DNA from: Mesonia oceanica
GTDB lineage: Bacteria; Bacteroidota; Bacteroidia; Flavobacteriales; Flavobacteriaceae
Length of the DNA: 64,000 nt
Reading direction: 5' to 3'
Assembly (NCBI RefSeq): GCF_902499555.1
Contig: NZ_CABVMM010000016.1
Span: 1-64,000 of the forward strand
Shown piece after piece: positions 35,771 through 43,532 of this stretch. The notes under the pieces were generated by a model. It saw only the letters and a list, made by a program, of their open reading frames with translations, did no database searches and was not told the DNA's origin. The stretch's first letter is position 1. Each line of letters opens with the position of its first letter. The position numbers and the translations under genes were made by a program.

Positions 35771-35950
35771 AACCAATTGCTAGTTCTAGCCTAATTCAGA
35801 AAACCCTATCGAATTTTTATGCTGATGAATACTTTTTGATATATAAGGTTATTCCTAAAACATACCACTATTTATAGTTTTTAAATTCTTTTCAGCGGAA
35901 TAAAATTATTGAAAATCAACAATTTCCTGTACATTAAATTTTTAAAAAAC

Positions 35951-35966
35951 GTAACTTAAAAGTTAC
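35951..35966 (+). promoter_or_regulatory. Palindromic operator of the second Gp49/XRE locus
   Basis: GTAACT-TAAA-AGTTAC is an inverted repeat with 6-bp arms 19 bases before the toxin reading frame. Placement immediately upstream of a toxin-antitoxin operon suggests the XRE antitoxin binds here. Confidence 0.5.
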
Positions 35967-35984
35967 CTTAGAAAGGAGAGAAAA

Positions 35985-36320
35985 GTAAGGGAGGTTATAG
36001 CGTACAAACATTATTTCGAAGAATTTCTTTTGGCTCAACCAAATAAAGTTCAGGACAAAATATATAAAGTCATCGAAATAATTGAAACCTATGAAAGAGT
36101 TCCTTCTAATTATCTAAAAGCATTAAAGGGAACCTATAGACTTTACGAAGCAAGAATTAAGCTTAGTTCGAATATTTGGCGGGTCTTTTGCTTCTTCGAT
36201 AAAGGAAAGCTTGTTATTCTCTTAAACGGATTTCAGAAAAAAACACAGAAAACACCGAAAAAGGAAATTGATAAAGCGCTGATTTTGATGAAAATGTATT
36301 TTCAAGAAAAAAATAAATAA
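35985..36320 (+). CDS. RelE/HigB-like toxin (Gp49 type) with a degenerate start
   Basis: The frame encodes VREVIAYKHYFEEFLLAQPN followed by the Gp49 toxin core (LKGTYRLYEARIKLSSNIWR, FCFFDKGKLVILLNGFQKK). Paralogous to the 27100 toxin. A Shine-Dalgarno-like AAGGAG (35973-35978) is placed 6 bases before codon 35985, but that codon is GTA, not a standard start. The first usable start is TTG at 36030, which would remove 15 N-terminal residues shared with the family. The toxin may be weakly made or inactivated. Confidence 0.75.
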   Translation, partial: VREVIAYKHYFEEFLLAQPNKVQDKIYKVIEIIETYERVPSNYLKALKGTYRLYEARIKLSSNIWRVFCFFDKGKLVILLNGFQKKTQKTPKKEIDKALILMKMYFQEKNK

Positions 36321-36321
36321 A

Positions 36322-36612
36322 ATGGATACTAAAAGCTGGAAAGAAATAAAAGATACGGTTTACGGAGAAAAAGGAACAGAACGCAGAGATGAACTGGACA
36401 GAGATTTTGAGTCTTTTAAAATCGGACTGCTTTTAAGAAAAGCCAGAGAAGATAAAAATTTGACCCAGGAACAACTCGCAGCATTAGTCGACAAAAAACG
36501 GACTTATATTTCGAGGGTGGAAAATAACGGAAGTAATTTAACGCTAAAAACACTTTACGACATCGTTGAAAAAGGACTTGGCGGGAAAGTAAAAATATCA
36601 ATCGAAGTATAA
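36322..36612 (+). CDS. XRE antitoxin paired with the 35985 toxin
   Basis: 96 residues with an XRE helix-turn-helix (LLRKAREDKNLTQEQLAALV, then DKKRTYISRVENN). The GLGGKVKISIEV ending matches the antitoxin at 27425-27733. Begins one base after the toxin stop. If the toxin start is indeed broken, the antitoxin might survive as an orphan that can cross-talk with the paralogous locus. Confidence 0.87.
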   Translation: MDTKSWKEIKDTVYGEKGTERRDELDRDFESFKIGLLLRKAREDKNLTQEQLAALVDKKRTYISRVENNGSNLTLKTLYDIVEKGLGGKVKISIEV

Positions 36613-36762
36613 AAGTAGGTTTAGGAATACGTCCAGAATCTTCCAAAATAATTCAATAGTAGTTATTCTAATGTCAAGTATTTTGTTTCATTTACTTGAC
36701 GTATGATTAATATGTATTACCTTTGCAAAGTAATGGGAGTTACACAAAACAACCAAAAATTC

Positions 36763-37005
36763 CTAAGACACTTTTAAAAGCTCGTGGAGTGAAAGTTCCA
36801 ATCCCTTTGCAATTTTTATAAGTGTAAGTAAACGAGGGTTGGTTTTTCCGTTTTCAATCATATAAAGCTGTGTTCTACCTATCTCACAATCAAAGGCAAA
36901 AGTTTTTTGATCTAAGTCCTTTTCCTCTCGTAATTGCTTGATTCTAGCACCCAGTTTTTCGAAATATTGTTGTTCTTTCGTGTTCACTATACCGAATTTC
37001 AACAA
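36763..37005 (-). CDS. XRE regulator divergent from a SymE-like gene
   Basis: 80 residues, single XRE domain (RIKQLREEKDLDQKTFAFDC, then EIGRTQLYMIENGKTNPRLL). Divergent from a SymE-like pseudogene that starts 34 bases away. The same arrangement recurs at 51524-52044, so the XRE protein is probably the antitoxin or repressor of the SymE partner. Confidence 0.88.
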   Translation of the reverse strand: MLKFGIVNTKEQQYFEKLGARIKQLREEKDLDQKTFAFDCEIGRTQLYMIENGKTNPRLLTLIKIAKGLELSLHELLKVS

Positions 37006-37038
37006 TTTTTTTATATCTTGTGTTCGTTATTCCGAACA
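36981..37038. promoter_or_regulatory. Two XRE operators between the XRE and SymE-like genes
   Basis: TGTTCG-TTATTC-CGAACA (37021-37038) is a perfect 6-bp-arm inverted repeat. A degenerate copy, TGTTCA-CTATAC-CGAATT, lies at 36981-36998 across the XRE start codon, 40 bp away centre to centre. This is a typical autoregulatory pair. Confidence 0.65.
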
Positions 37039-37039
37039 T

Positions 37040-37252
37040 ATGGAAATGAACCGATTTAGAAAATTAAAAATTTATAGTAAGTTTCGTACCCGGCGGTAGG
37101 ATAATACAACCGTTCCCGAAATTCGACTTCAAGGTAAATGGCTGGAAAATTTAGGCTTTAAAGAAGGCGCTCAAGTAAAGATTAAAGAACAACACCATCA
37201 ACTCATCATCACCGTTCTTCAGCAAAAAAAAGAAGGAACTAATCACACATAA
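37040..37252 (+). pseudogene. SymE-like toxin gene with a premature stop
   Basis: ATG 37040 reads MEMNRFRKLKIYSKFRTRR then TAG, then DNTTVPEIRLQGKWLENLGF and KEGAQVKIKEQHHQLIITVL to TAA at 37250. The intact copy at 51835 has Trp at the stop position (RRWRNN). One TGG to TAG change therefore killed this copy while the rest remained nearly identical. SymE proteins have an AbrB-like fold and are SOS-induced, toxin-like nucleoid-binding proteins in E. coli. Confidence 0.85.
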
Positions 37253-37808
37253 ACTATGGTTTCAACTTAAAAGTCTGTGGTCATAAAACCACCACTATTT
37301 TTATACAAAACCATTATTCCACGCTAAAAAAATTATAAAAGCGTAGCATAACACATATTTAGATGATCGGCCTACTTTTTATTTCCGTAGCAAAACAAAA
37401 CAATTCCGCCGCGTTGGATGTGGAGGATGGCCTAGCGTAGCGTTTGCCATCCGCAGGATAAGGAATTTGGTGTAGTTTTCAAGGATATAAAATAAGCCTA
37501 GTCCTTCCTGCCTGCCGGCAGGCGAGTTGGTTTCTTTTGCTTGTCCTGAGCTTTTGTCGAAGGGTTGGCAATGAAAAAAAAGAAAAGGATTATGAATAGG
37601 ATCTTTAATCTGATAATGTATTGAAAAGCATAATCTAGAGAATAAGATTCTATCTAGTTAATCAACATTTCGACTCCGCTCAATGTGACAATTCAGAGTA
37701 ACGACATTTAGTGATGATTCATTTCATAAATTCAGTATAATTTTTCACCCATTTTGCGTTATTGAGTTGATTTTTACAGAAAATTTATATCGAAATGTTC
37801 CCAAAATG
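37253..37808. repeat. Composite intergenic repeat block 3
   Basis: Holds the CAATTCCGCCGCGTTGGATG unit (37362-37490) and a CCTGCCTGCCGGCAGGCG palindrome (37508 on). The AACATTTCGACTCCGCTCAA unit follows at about 37675-37710, then a full palindromic 59-bp element at 37750-37808. Same orientation and order as blocks 1 and 2, with internal deletions. No gene. Confidence 0.75.
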
Positions 37809-37834
37809 GAATTTCAAAAAATCACCACATAAAC

Positions 37835-37872
37835 AAACCGCTTCAATACCCATTGGGAGAAGCGGTTTTTTA
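37835..37872. terminator. Bidirectional terminator
   Basis: AAACCGCTTC (37835-37844) pairs with GAAGCGGTTT (37859-37868), followed by T residues and preceded by A residues. It can end leftward transcription from the AhpD-like gene. Confidence 0.8.
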
Positions 37873-37920
37873 ATTTATCTTCGGTTTCCACACTAATGAT
37901 TGAAAAAATATTCAGTGGAA

Positions 37921-38361
37921 TTAGTTTTCGTGTTTTAAATGCGTGGAGATCCCAATGCGGTTCCATAAATTGATGGTACCAATCTGCATAATAATTTGCG
38001 CGATTTCATTCCCCGTAAAATGTTTTTGCGCTGCTGTATACGTATCTTCAGTCAGGCCTTTTTGTTGAATATGGGTGATTTCTTCCGTCATTTTCAGCAA
38101 TACGTTTTCTTTCTCATCAAATAGCGGAGATTCCCACCAGGCACTTAAAGCAAAGATCCGTTGGTGGGTTTCCCCATAGCCTAGCGCATCTTTCGTATGC
38201 ATTTCTATACAGTAAGCACAGCCATTGATTTGAGAAGTTCTGATTTTGATCAACTCCTTTTCGATATGCGTCAGGCTGGTAGTCGCTAAATAGTTTTCCA
38301 AGCCAAGCATCGCTTTGTACGCTTCCGGTTCAAGTTGTTGAATGTTAATTCTATTTTCCAT
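37921..38361 (-). CDS. AhpD-like carboxymuconolactone decarboxylase family protein
   Basis: 146 residues from ATG 38361 (MENRINIQQL); an upstream frame extension overlaps the previous gene and is not needed. The core SQINGCAYCIEMHTKDAL carries the CxxC...H catalytic motif of AhpD-type peroxidases and related proteins. Probably an alkylhydroperoxidase-like antioxidant. It is the second gene of a target operon of the adjacent Crp/Fnr regulator; the two target genes overlap by 11 bases. Confidence 0.88.
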   Translation of the reverse strand: MENRINIQQLEPEAYKAMLGLENYLATTSLTHIEKELIKIRTSQINGCAYCIEMHTKDALGYGETHQRIFALSAWWESPLFDEKENVLLKMTEEITHIQQKGLTEDTYTAAQKHFTGNEIAQIIMQIGTINLWNRIGISTHLKHEN

Positions 38362-38641
38362 TGTATTTATAATTTGAAATGAGTCCATCGAATACGGTAT
38401 AGACATAGCCAAAACCAATCCCTAAACCTAAACAGAGCATAAGCATAGGCAGATTGTTTAAAGAATCTGATGAATAGCTAAACCAGGCGGTCATCCCTAA
38501 AAAATAGGTGATGAGATTATTAAAAAATTTCAGTTTAGTCACCCAGGCCGGTAGTTGTAGTAAGATACAAACGTAAATCGATAAGGCGGCCAGAAGCCCT
38601 AATACAATCGATTTTAAACTATCTTTTAAAGTGATTTCCAT
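38351..38641 (-). CDS. Small membrane protein co-transcribed with the AhpD-like gene
   Basis: 96 residues from ATG 38641 (MEITLKD). The frame extends to 38659, but the promoter box at 38668-38661 puts the transcript start downstream of that. About three hydrophobic helices (SIVLGLLAALSIYVCILLQL; LITYFLGMTAWFSY; MLMLCLGLGIGFGYVYTVF). No family recognised. First gene after the Crp/Fnr-type operator. Confidence 0.65.
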   Translation of the reverse strand: MEITLKDSLKSIVLGLLAALSIYVCILLQLPAWVTKLKFFNNLITYFLGMTAWFSYSSDSLNNLPMLMLCLGLGIGFGYVYTVFDGLISNYKYNGK

Positions 38642-38660
38642 TGTTGATTTGTGTTGCATA

Positions 38661-38707
38661 CAAACCTACAGGGAATACAGGTGAATATTCTTAATCTAGA
38701 TTAAGAA
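38661..38707 (-). promoter_or_regulatory. Crp/Fnr-type operator and promoter of the AhpD operon
   Basis: TTCTTAATCTAGATTAAGAA (38688-38707) is a perfect 20-bp palindrome between the Crp/Fnr gene and its neighbour. Leftward, TAGGTTTG (38668-38661) is a perfect TAnnTTTG box, its last base 36.5 bp from the palindrome centre. Confidence 0.85.
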
Positions 38708-38717
38708 GCAAAGCGCA

Positions 38718-39281
38718 TTACATTTTGGAGCGGATTTTACTAATAAATTCTGGCGTTACCCCAAGGTAGGAAGCCAACATATATTGAGGAACACGTTGCG
38801 TAAATGCAGCATTCACTTCTATAAAATGCCGGTATTGTTCTTCTGAAGATAAACTAAACAGAAATTCCAGTCTTTTTTGAAAAGCCATATAAGCGCGTTC
38901 CATTATCCTTCTGAACAAACGTTCCGTTTTTGGAAGTTGTTGACAAAGCTGTTCAAATTTATCTGAAGTTAAGCAATATACTTCGGTAGGTTCAATCGCT
39001 TCAATAACCAGTTGTGAAGGCGTATCATTCAGCAAGCTTTCGTAGTTGGAAATCCACCAATTGTCGATACCAAAATGATAGATCTGCTCTTTACCTTTTT
39101 CGGTATAACCATACATTCGAACACATCCTTTTTTGATATAAAATCGGCTTTGGCACCGCTCTTCGTAGGCCAATAATCGCGTTCCGGGAGCAAAGGATTT
39201 CGTTTCCAGGTAAGATAAGAAAACGGCATATTCTTCTTCAGATAGGCTAATGTAGCGTTGTACGTATTCTTTTAAGCACAT
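38718..39281 (-). CDS. Crp/Fnr family transcriptional regulator
   Basis: 187 residues: beta-barrel sensor domain (about 15-115, KKGCVRMYGYTEKGKEQIYH) and a C-terminal helix-turn-helix (QYMLASYLGVTPEFISKIRS). A TATATTTG box at 39325-39318 serves as its promoter. Placed directly upstream, on the same strand, of the two-gene operon whose promoter carries the palindrome at 38688-38707, which it most likely activates. Confidence 0.9.
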   Translation of the reverse strand: MCLKEYVQRYISLSEEEYAVFLSYLETKSFAPGTRLLAYEERCQSRFYIKKGCVRMYGYTEKGKEQIYHFGIDNWWISNYESLLNDTPSQLVIEAIEPTEVYCLTSDKFEQLCQQLPKTERLFRRIMERAYMAFQKRLEFLFSLSSEEQYRHFIEVNAAFTQRVPQYMLASYLGVTPEFISKIRSKM

Positions 39282-39434
39282 TGGTTCAGTTCATTTTTTG
39301 GCAGACAAATCTCATTACAAATATACACGGGTAGGGACAATAGTTTCCATTTCGAATTTTAAGGGGTGGAGGTTTTTACGGAAATCAGGGATTTAACAAG
39401 TATTGTTCCTCATAAATTTTTCAGCCTTTAGCGC

Positions 39435-39472
39435 AAACCGTAAGGAATGTTGTAGGTTTTTGTTTATTTTTA
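39435..39472 (+). promoter_or_regulatory. Portable promoter module D
   Basis: AAACCGTAA (39435-39443), 21 bases, TATTTTTA (39465-39472). Followed by AACTAGTTGTGTTATACG, a segment resembling leaders of other single-gene blocks, then the gene at 39529. Confidence 0.6.
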
Positions 39473-39528
39473 TAATATAACTAGTTGTGTTATACGTATG
39501 TTGCCACACATTTGAAAAAAATGCACTA

Positions 39529-40179
39529 ATGAACGAAATGATTTATAAACCTGACGTGCGAATAAATAATCCGATTTACTTATTAAGACAAGCGGAAGAA
39601 TTAATTAAAATAGCAAAATCTAACGAAAACGTCTCATCGTTGATTTACGCTTCGTTAGAATGTCGAATTGCGCTTGAGTTAATGGAATTAAATTTTCTTC
39701 TACATTCTGTTAAACGAGAGGAAAGGGAACAAATCATTGATGATTCCAAACCAAAGAATGGAATTGACCGAGTAAACAATAAAGTAGGAAGTTTAAAATT
39801 TAAATATCAACAATTTTTACAAGCAGTTTGCGAGATTTTAGACATCGATAATGAATTTTATGATTATAAAAAATCGAAGAACTTACAGCACGAATTAAGC
39901 ACATACATCCATTCTTATTATTTAATAAATGTTGAGATAAAATATCAATCAGCATATATGCAAAAATGTTTAGAATTGATTTTAAAGGTCATAAACTTTG
40001 TTAAAAGCTCAATGCCTTATAAAGATGGAACTTACACAATGTTGGGAATGGAAATAGCATCAATGCCTGTAGAAGATAGAATAATATTGGACGAGTGGAA
40101 AACTTCGACCAAAATGACTTACGAAGAACTAAAAGAAATGCTGAAATCAAATCATAATAAACGTAAACAAAAAGAATAA
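39529..40179 (+). CDS. Hypothetical helical protein
   Basis: 216 residues from ATG 39529; an upstream start at 39487 would place the leader sequence in the coding region. Strongly helical, with ASLECRIALELMELNFLLHS and KSKNLQHELSTYIHSYYLIN. The general look is of a HEPN-like or Abi-type helical bundle, but I cannot see a secure RX4-6H motif (R..H spacing is not clear). Lone gene behind portable promoter D. Confidence 0.55.
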   Translation: MNEMIYKPDVRINNPIYLLRQAEELIKIAKSNENVSSLIYASLECRIALELMELNFLLHSVKREEREQIIDDSKPKNGIDRVNNKVGSLKFKYQQFLQAVCEILDIDNEFYDYKKSKNLQHELSTYIHSYYLINVEIKYQSAYMQKCLELILKVINFVKSSMPYKDGTYTMLGMEIASMPVEDRIILDEWKTSTKMTYEELKEMLKSNHNKRKQKE

Positions 40180-40183
40180 AAAA

Positions 40184-40270
40184 ACGTGTGGTAACAATTT
40201 GCTATCTTTCGGTTACGGCGGAAAATCATAGCTAATTTTCTGCAACGAGCCATACGCAAACACGTTGGTG
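40184..40270. repeat. Structured post-gene segment, second copy
   Basis: CGTGT near 40185 pairs with ACACG near 40261. In the middle, GAAAAT (40221-40226) pairs with ATTTTC (40235-40240). Order and flanks parallel those at 34253-34340. It lies between two unrelated hypothetical genes. Confidence 0.4.
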
Positions 40271-40281
40271 TAATTAAAAAT

Positions 40282-40989
40282 ATGAGAACAGCAATTAAGA
40301 TTTCATACTACGGCGAGCCTGAAGAAGGTTTCAATATTTCGGAATTTAAAGGACTTACTGAATTCAAGAATGATTTAGATGAAGATTATTATGCTTTTAT
40401 ACAGAAAAAAACAGATGGATACGGTGCTGGGTTTTATGAGTTGGCTGTCGAAATTTTATCCGACTTAAACTTACAGCAATTCATTGAATTTATTGGAACT
40501 GGAATTGCTTATGATGTTCTTAAATCGGGAACTGAGAATATAATTTTAAAGCCCTTTCTGAAAGCTTATAAAAAATTGAAAAGAAAAAATAGGAGTATTG
40601 ATATTCAAGAGTTGAAGTTTTCATTCAAAGATTCAACCATTACCATTTACAAAATTTATGAAAACAGCATTTTCGGTGAATTAGAAAACATCTTACTTGG
40701 CTTATCTATTAATTACACCAATTTATATTTAAAAAGTGGCGAAAAACCCTTCGAATTAAACATCCCAATTTTCAAGAATCCAAACGAAAGTAATGGTATA
40801 AAATATAGATGTCTGTTGAGTGTAGATGAAACTATTCAAAATATTAATAAGGAAGATTATTTCATATATTGGGGTGCATATTACCAATTTAAAGGTTGGT
40901 TTCACGTTTTTGACTACAAAAAACAGGAATTGACAAATGAGTTTTATTATACTGAAGAATTGTACTTGGAAAAAGTTAAAGCAGAATAA
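40282..40989 (+). CDS. Hypothetical protein
   Basis: 235 residues, no signal peptide. An N-terminal ISYYGEPEEGFNISEFKGLT strand-turn region is followed by a more helical middle (FLKAYKKLKRKNRS) and a C-terminal part rich in aromatic residues (YFIYWGAYYQFKGWFHVFDY). Not recognised. It stands as a single gene between two structured segments, as expected for horizontally exchanged cargo. Confidence 0.5.
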   Translation: MRTAIKISYYGEPEEGFNISEFKGLTEFKNDLDEDYYAFIQKKTDGYGAGFYELAVEILSDLNLQQFIEFIGTGIAYDVLKSGTENIILKPFLKAYKKLKRKNRSIDIQELKFSFKDSTITIYKIYENSIFGELENILLGLSINYTNLYLKSGEKPFELNIPIFKNPNESNGIKYRCLLSVDETIQNINKEDYFIYWGAYYQFKGWFHVFDYKKQELTNEFYYTEELYLEKVKAE

Positions 40990-41035
40990 CCCAAACCCTT
41001 TATAATTAATTGGAAAGTGCTTATTTGTAAATTAG

Positions 41036-41074
41036 GTACAAATATTGTACATTTATTCGTACAATATAAAGTAC
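41036..41074 (+). promoter_or_regulatory. Operator of the YefM-YoeB locus: four phased GTAC sites
   Basis: GTAC occurs at 41036, 41047, 41059 and 41071, that is every 11-12 bases on one helix face. GTACAAATATTGTAC forms an inverted pair. E. coli YefM recognises palindromes centred on TGTACA, so this is very likely the autorepression site. Confidence 0.75.
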
Positions 41075-41088
41075 AATAAATAGTAATG

Positions 41089-41358
41089 ATGAAGGCAATA
41101 ACAATTTCCACGCTGCGTAAGAATATAAAAAAACATTTCGACTATGTTTCAAAGTCAATGGGAGTAATCGTTGTACCAAGAACTAAAGGAGATGATGCTG
41201 TAGTTATAATGTCTATTAGCGAGTATAATTCATTAAAAGAAACCGAACACCTATTATCTACAAAAGCCAATAGAAATAGACTAATGGAATCTATTGAACA
41301 AATGGAAAAAGGAGAGTTAATTGAATATAATGATGAAGAAATAGAATTAGCTCAATAA
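41089..41358 (+). CDS. yefM: YefM/Phd-type antitoxin
   Basis: 89 residues from ATG 41089 ([12 protein letters not shown]); the ATG one codon earlier is equally possible. The N-terminal Phd/YefM fold shows [20 protein letters not shown] and [20 protein letters not shown]. An acidic C-terminal tail binds the toxin. It abuts the yoeB start without a gap. Confidence 0.93.
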   Translation: MKAITISTLRKNIKKHFDYVSKSMGVIVVPRTKGDDAVVIMSISEYNSLKETEHLLSTKANRNRLMESIEQMEKGELIEYNDEEIELAQ

Positions 41359-41637
41359 ATGAATATCGTTTTTACGACACACGGATGGGAAGATTTTACA
41401 TACTGGTTAGAAAATGACGCTGATACTGCAATTAAAATAAAAAACTTATTAAAGGAAATCAAATCAAACCCTTTTAAAGGAATAGGAAAACCAGAACCTT
41501 TAAAACACGGACTTAAAGGTTTTTGGTCAAGAAGAATAACAGGTGAACACAGGTTGGTTTATAAAGTATCTGGGAAAAAAGGCATTGACCAAAAATGCAC
41601 GATAATTCAGTGTAGATTTCATTACGATGATAAATAA
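41359..41637 (+). CDS. yoeB: YoeB-type mRNA interferase toxin
   Basis: 92 residues. Family landmarks are WEDFTYWLENDADTAIKIKN, the catalytic Glu region IGKPEPLKHGLKGFWSRRIT, then GEHRLVYKV and the C-terminal CRFHYDDK with the catalytic His. YoeB cleaves mRNA at the ribosomal A site. Complete and probably functional. Confidence 0.94.
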   Translation: MNIVFTTHGWEDFTYWLENDADTAIKIKNLLKEIKSNPFKGIGKPEPLKHGLKGFWSRRITGEHRLVYKVSGKKGIDQKCTIIQCRFHYDDK

Positions 41638-41675
41638 AAGCCAATTACCAAAAAGCACAACCAAAAAACACCCAA

Positions 41676-42242
41676 ATGGACCAAATCAGAAAGTTTATTG
41701 ATCATATTTCTCCAATAAGCGATTCTGACTGGGATTTTTTCTCTTCCAAACTAAAAGAAGTACCGTTTCACAAAAACACCACCCTATTAAAAACCGGAAA
41801 AATAGAGCAGCATTTATCTTTTATTGCTAAGGGAATCGTTCGCCTTTATATCCCAAAAGAAGAAGCCGATGTAACCTTCGGATTTTTATTTGAAAACGAA
41901 TTTGTGACCGCCTACGATTCCTTTTTAACCCAAACCCCTTCTGAATACCAGATAGAAACCTTAACCGAAACCATTTTGTGGCAGATTTCCCATAAAGACT
42001 TACAAGAAGTCTATAAAAACACCACCATCGGGAATATTATTGGCCGCAAAATGGCTGAAAATATGTATCTAAGAAAATCAAAAAGAGAACTTTCCTTATT
42101 AAGCCAAACCGCAGAAGAACGATATCTAAGCCTGTTTTCTGATAGACCAAAACTATTAAAACAAATTCCCTTAAAATATATAGCTTCCTATATTGGCGTA
42201 ACGCCACAAGCCTTAAGTAGAATAAGAAAACGTATTACTTAA
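41676..42242 (+). CDS. Crp/Fnr family transcriptional regulator
   Basis: 188 residues with the sensor barrel (FIAKGIVRLYIPKEEADVTF) and helix-turn-helix KYIASYIGVTPQALSRIRKR at the C-terminus. It is followed on the same strand by a DoxX-like membrane gene. A CCTAGG-centred palindrome overlapping the regulator's stop codon region is correctly placed to activate that gene. Confidence 0.9.
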   Translation: MDQIRKFIDHISPISDSDWDFFSSKLKEVPFHKNTTLLKTGKIEQHLSFIAKGIVRLYIPKEEADVTFGFLFENEFVTAYDSFLTQTPSEYQIETLTETILWQISHKDLQEVYKNTTIGNIIGRKMAENMYLRKSKRELSLLSQTAEERYLSLFSDRPKLLKQIPLKYIASYIGVTPQALSRIRKRIT

Positions 42243-42282
42243 CCTAGGTTCATTATTTCTATTTCCGCTTTACAGAACTTTG
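42241..42282 (+). promoter_or_regulatory. Crp/Fnr-type operator and promoter of the DoxX-like gene
   Basis: AACCTAGGTT (42241-42250) is a perfect palindrome that begins right at the regulator's stop codon. The -7-like box GAACTTTG (42275-42282) ends 36.5 bp from its centre. The box sequence is the same as that of the SDR promoter at 1627-1634. Confidence 0.8.
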
Positions 42283-42303
42283 TATTTCTATAAATTAAGA
42301 AAT

Positions 42304-42756
42304 ATGAAACCATTAATTGTTCTGTTAGTAAGTTTTACCCTCGCTTTGTTGATCATAAAACTGATAAGTAAAACCTATGATTTTAGAAGATCGGCGAGAA
42401 TTGCAATGGCCCTAATGCTGGTATTTACGGCAATTGCGCATTTTGCATTTACCAAAGGAATGGCGATGATGATCCCAACATTTATACCTTATAAAAACTC
42501 CGTAGTTTATGTAACCGGAGTCTTTGAAGTTTTACTTGCCATAGGTCTTCTAATTCCGAAACTTAAATACATAACCGGGTGGGCACTTATTCTCTTTCTT
42601 CTTCTCATACTACCCGCTAATATTTATGCATCCATACATCAAGTAAACTATCAAAAAGGCACATTCGACGGAAATGGACTTACTTATTTATGGTTTAGGA
42701 TTCCATTGCAATTACTGTTTATTGCCTGGACTTATGTTAGTACCATCCGAACTTAA
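42304..42756 (+). CDS. DoxX-like membrane protein
   Basis: 150 residues from ATG 42304. An in-frame start at 42280 lies within the promoter box and is excluded. Four hydrophobic helices with the DoxX-type IAMALMLVFTAIAHFAFTKG and VFEVLLAIGLLIPK, then ILPANIYASIHQVNYQKG. DoxX-like proteins are small quinol- or sulfur-redox-associated membrane proteins of mostly unknown role. Probable target of the adjacent Crp/Fnr regulator. Confidence 0.85.
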   Translation: MKPLIVLLVSFTLALLIIKLISKTYDFRRSARIAMALMLVFTAIAHFAFTKGMAMMIPTFIPYKNSVVYVTGVFEVLLAIGLLIPKLKYITGWALILFLLLILPANIYASIHQVNYQKGTFDGNGLTYLWFRIPLQLLFIAWTYVSTIRT

Positions 42757-42774
42757 AACAGGAAAAACCGATAG

Positions 42775-43407
42775 CTAAGATTTATAAAAATTTTGATGAT
42801 TCATTCTCGGCCTACTTTTTAGTTCCGTAGTAAAACAAATCAATTCCGCAGCGGTGGATGCGGAGGATGGCCTAGCGTAGCGGTTTGCCATCCGCAGGAT
42901 AAGGAGTTGCTGTAGTTTTTATCATTTTGGGGCATTGAGTGAATTTTCGTAGAAAATTTGTATCGAAATGTCATCAAAATGTAAACCGTATCATATAATA
43001 GACTATGGCAATAATATAATTTATTGCTTATCGGTAATTTTCAATAATGCTTATTTGCGTCATTCCGGGCCTGCCCGTCCGGCAGGCGGGCTCGACCCGG
43101 AATCTCATACTGAATTTAAAAAAATAGACTTTGAAGATAATACCCTGAAATAGAAGATTCACCTAGTTAATCAACATTTCGACTCCGCTCAATGTGACAA
43201 TTCAGAATGATGATACGTTGTTATTATTCATTAAAGATGTTCAATTTTATTTCATCAAAAAACACGAATGCATTATTCCTGGCCTACTTTTTAGTTCCGT
43301 AGTAAAACAAAACAATTCCGCAGGATAAGGAGTTGTGATAGTTTTTATCATTTTGGGGCATTGAGTGAATTTTCGTAGAAAATTTATATCGAAATGTTAC
43401 CAAAAGC
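42775..43407. repeat. Composite intergenic repeat block 4
   Basis: Includes the CAATTCCGCAGCGGTGGATG unit (about 42800-42920), full palindromic elements at 42923-42981 and 43349-43407, and the CCGGGCCTGCCCGTCCGGCA unit (about 43068-43145). The AACATTTCGACTCCGCTCAA unit (about 43165-43205) and a shortened second CAATTCCGCAGG unit (43279-43345) complete it. The segment 42982-43060 is nearly identical to 31081-31160. No gene. Confidence 0.8.
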
Positions 43408-43532
43408 AATAAACTACAGTGGGCTAAGAAAGAAAGGCAGGGAGGTAGTTTTATATCAAAGGTTTTTAGTTAGTTTTATAAAAGAAATAAAACGAATATG
43501 TTGATACGAATACGCCCACAAACCACTAAATT

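Noticed and set aside
38688-38707. 20-bp palindrome considered as a terminator of the Crp/Fnr gene
   Set aside because: No T run follows on either side, and it has the exact 36.5-bp spacing to a perfect -7 box, so an operator is more likely.
34253-40270. Structured segments considered as classical integron attC sites
   Set aside because: I cannot see the conserved outer core sites (GTTRRRY/RYYYAAC) in consistent positions and no integron integrase is present; kept only as cassette-like.
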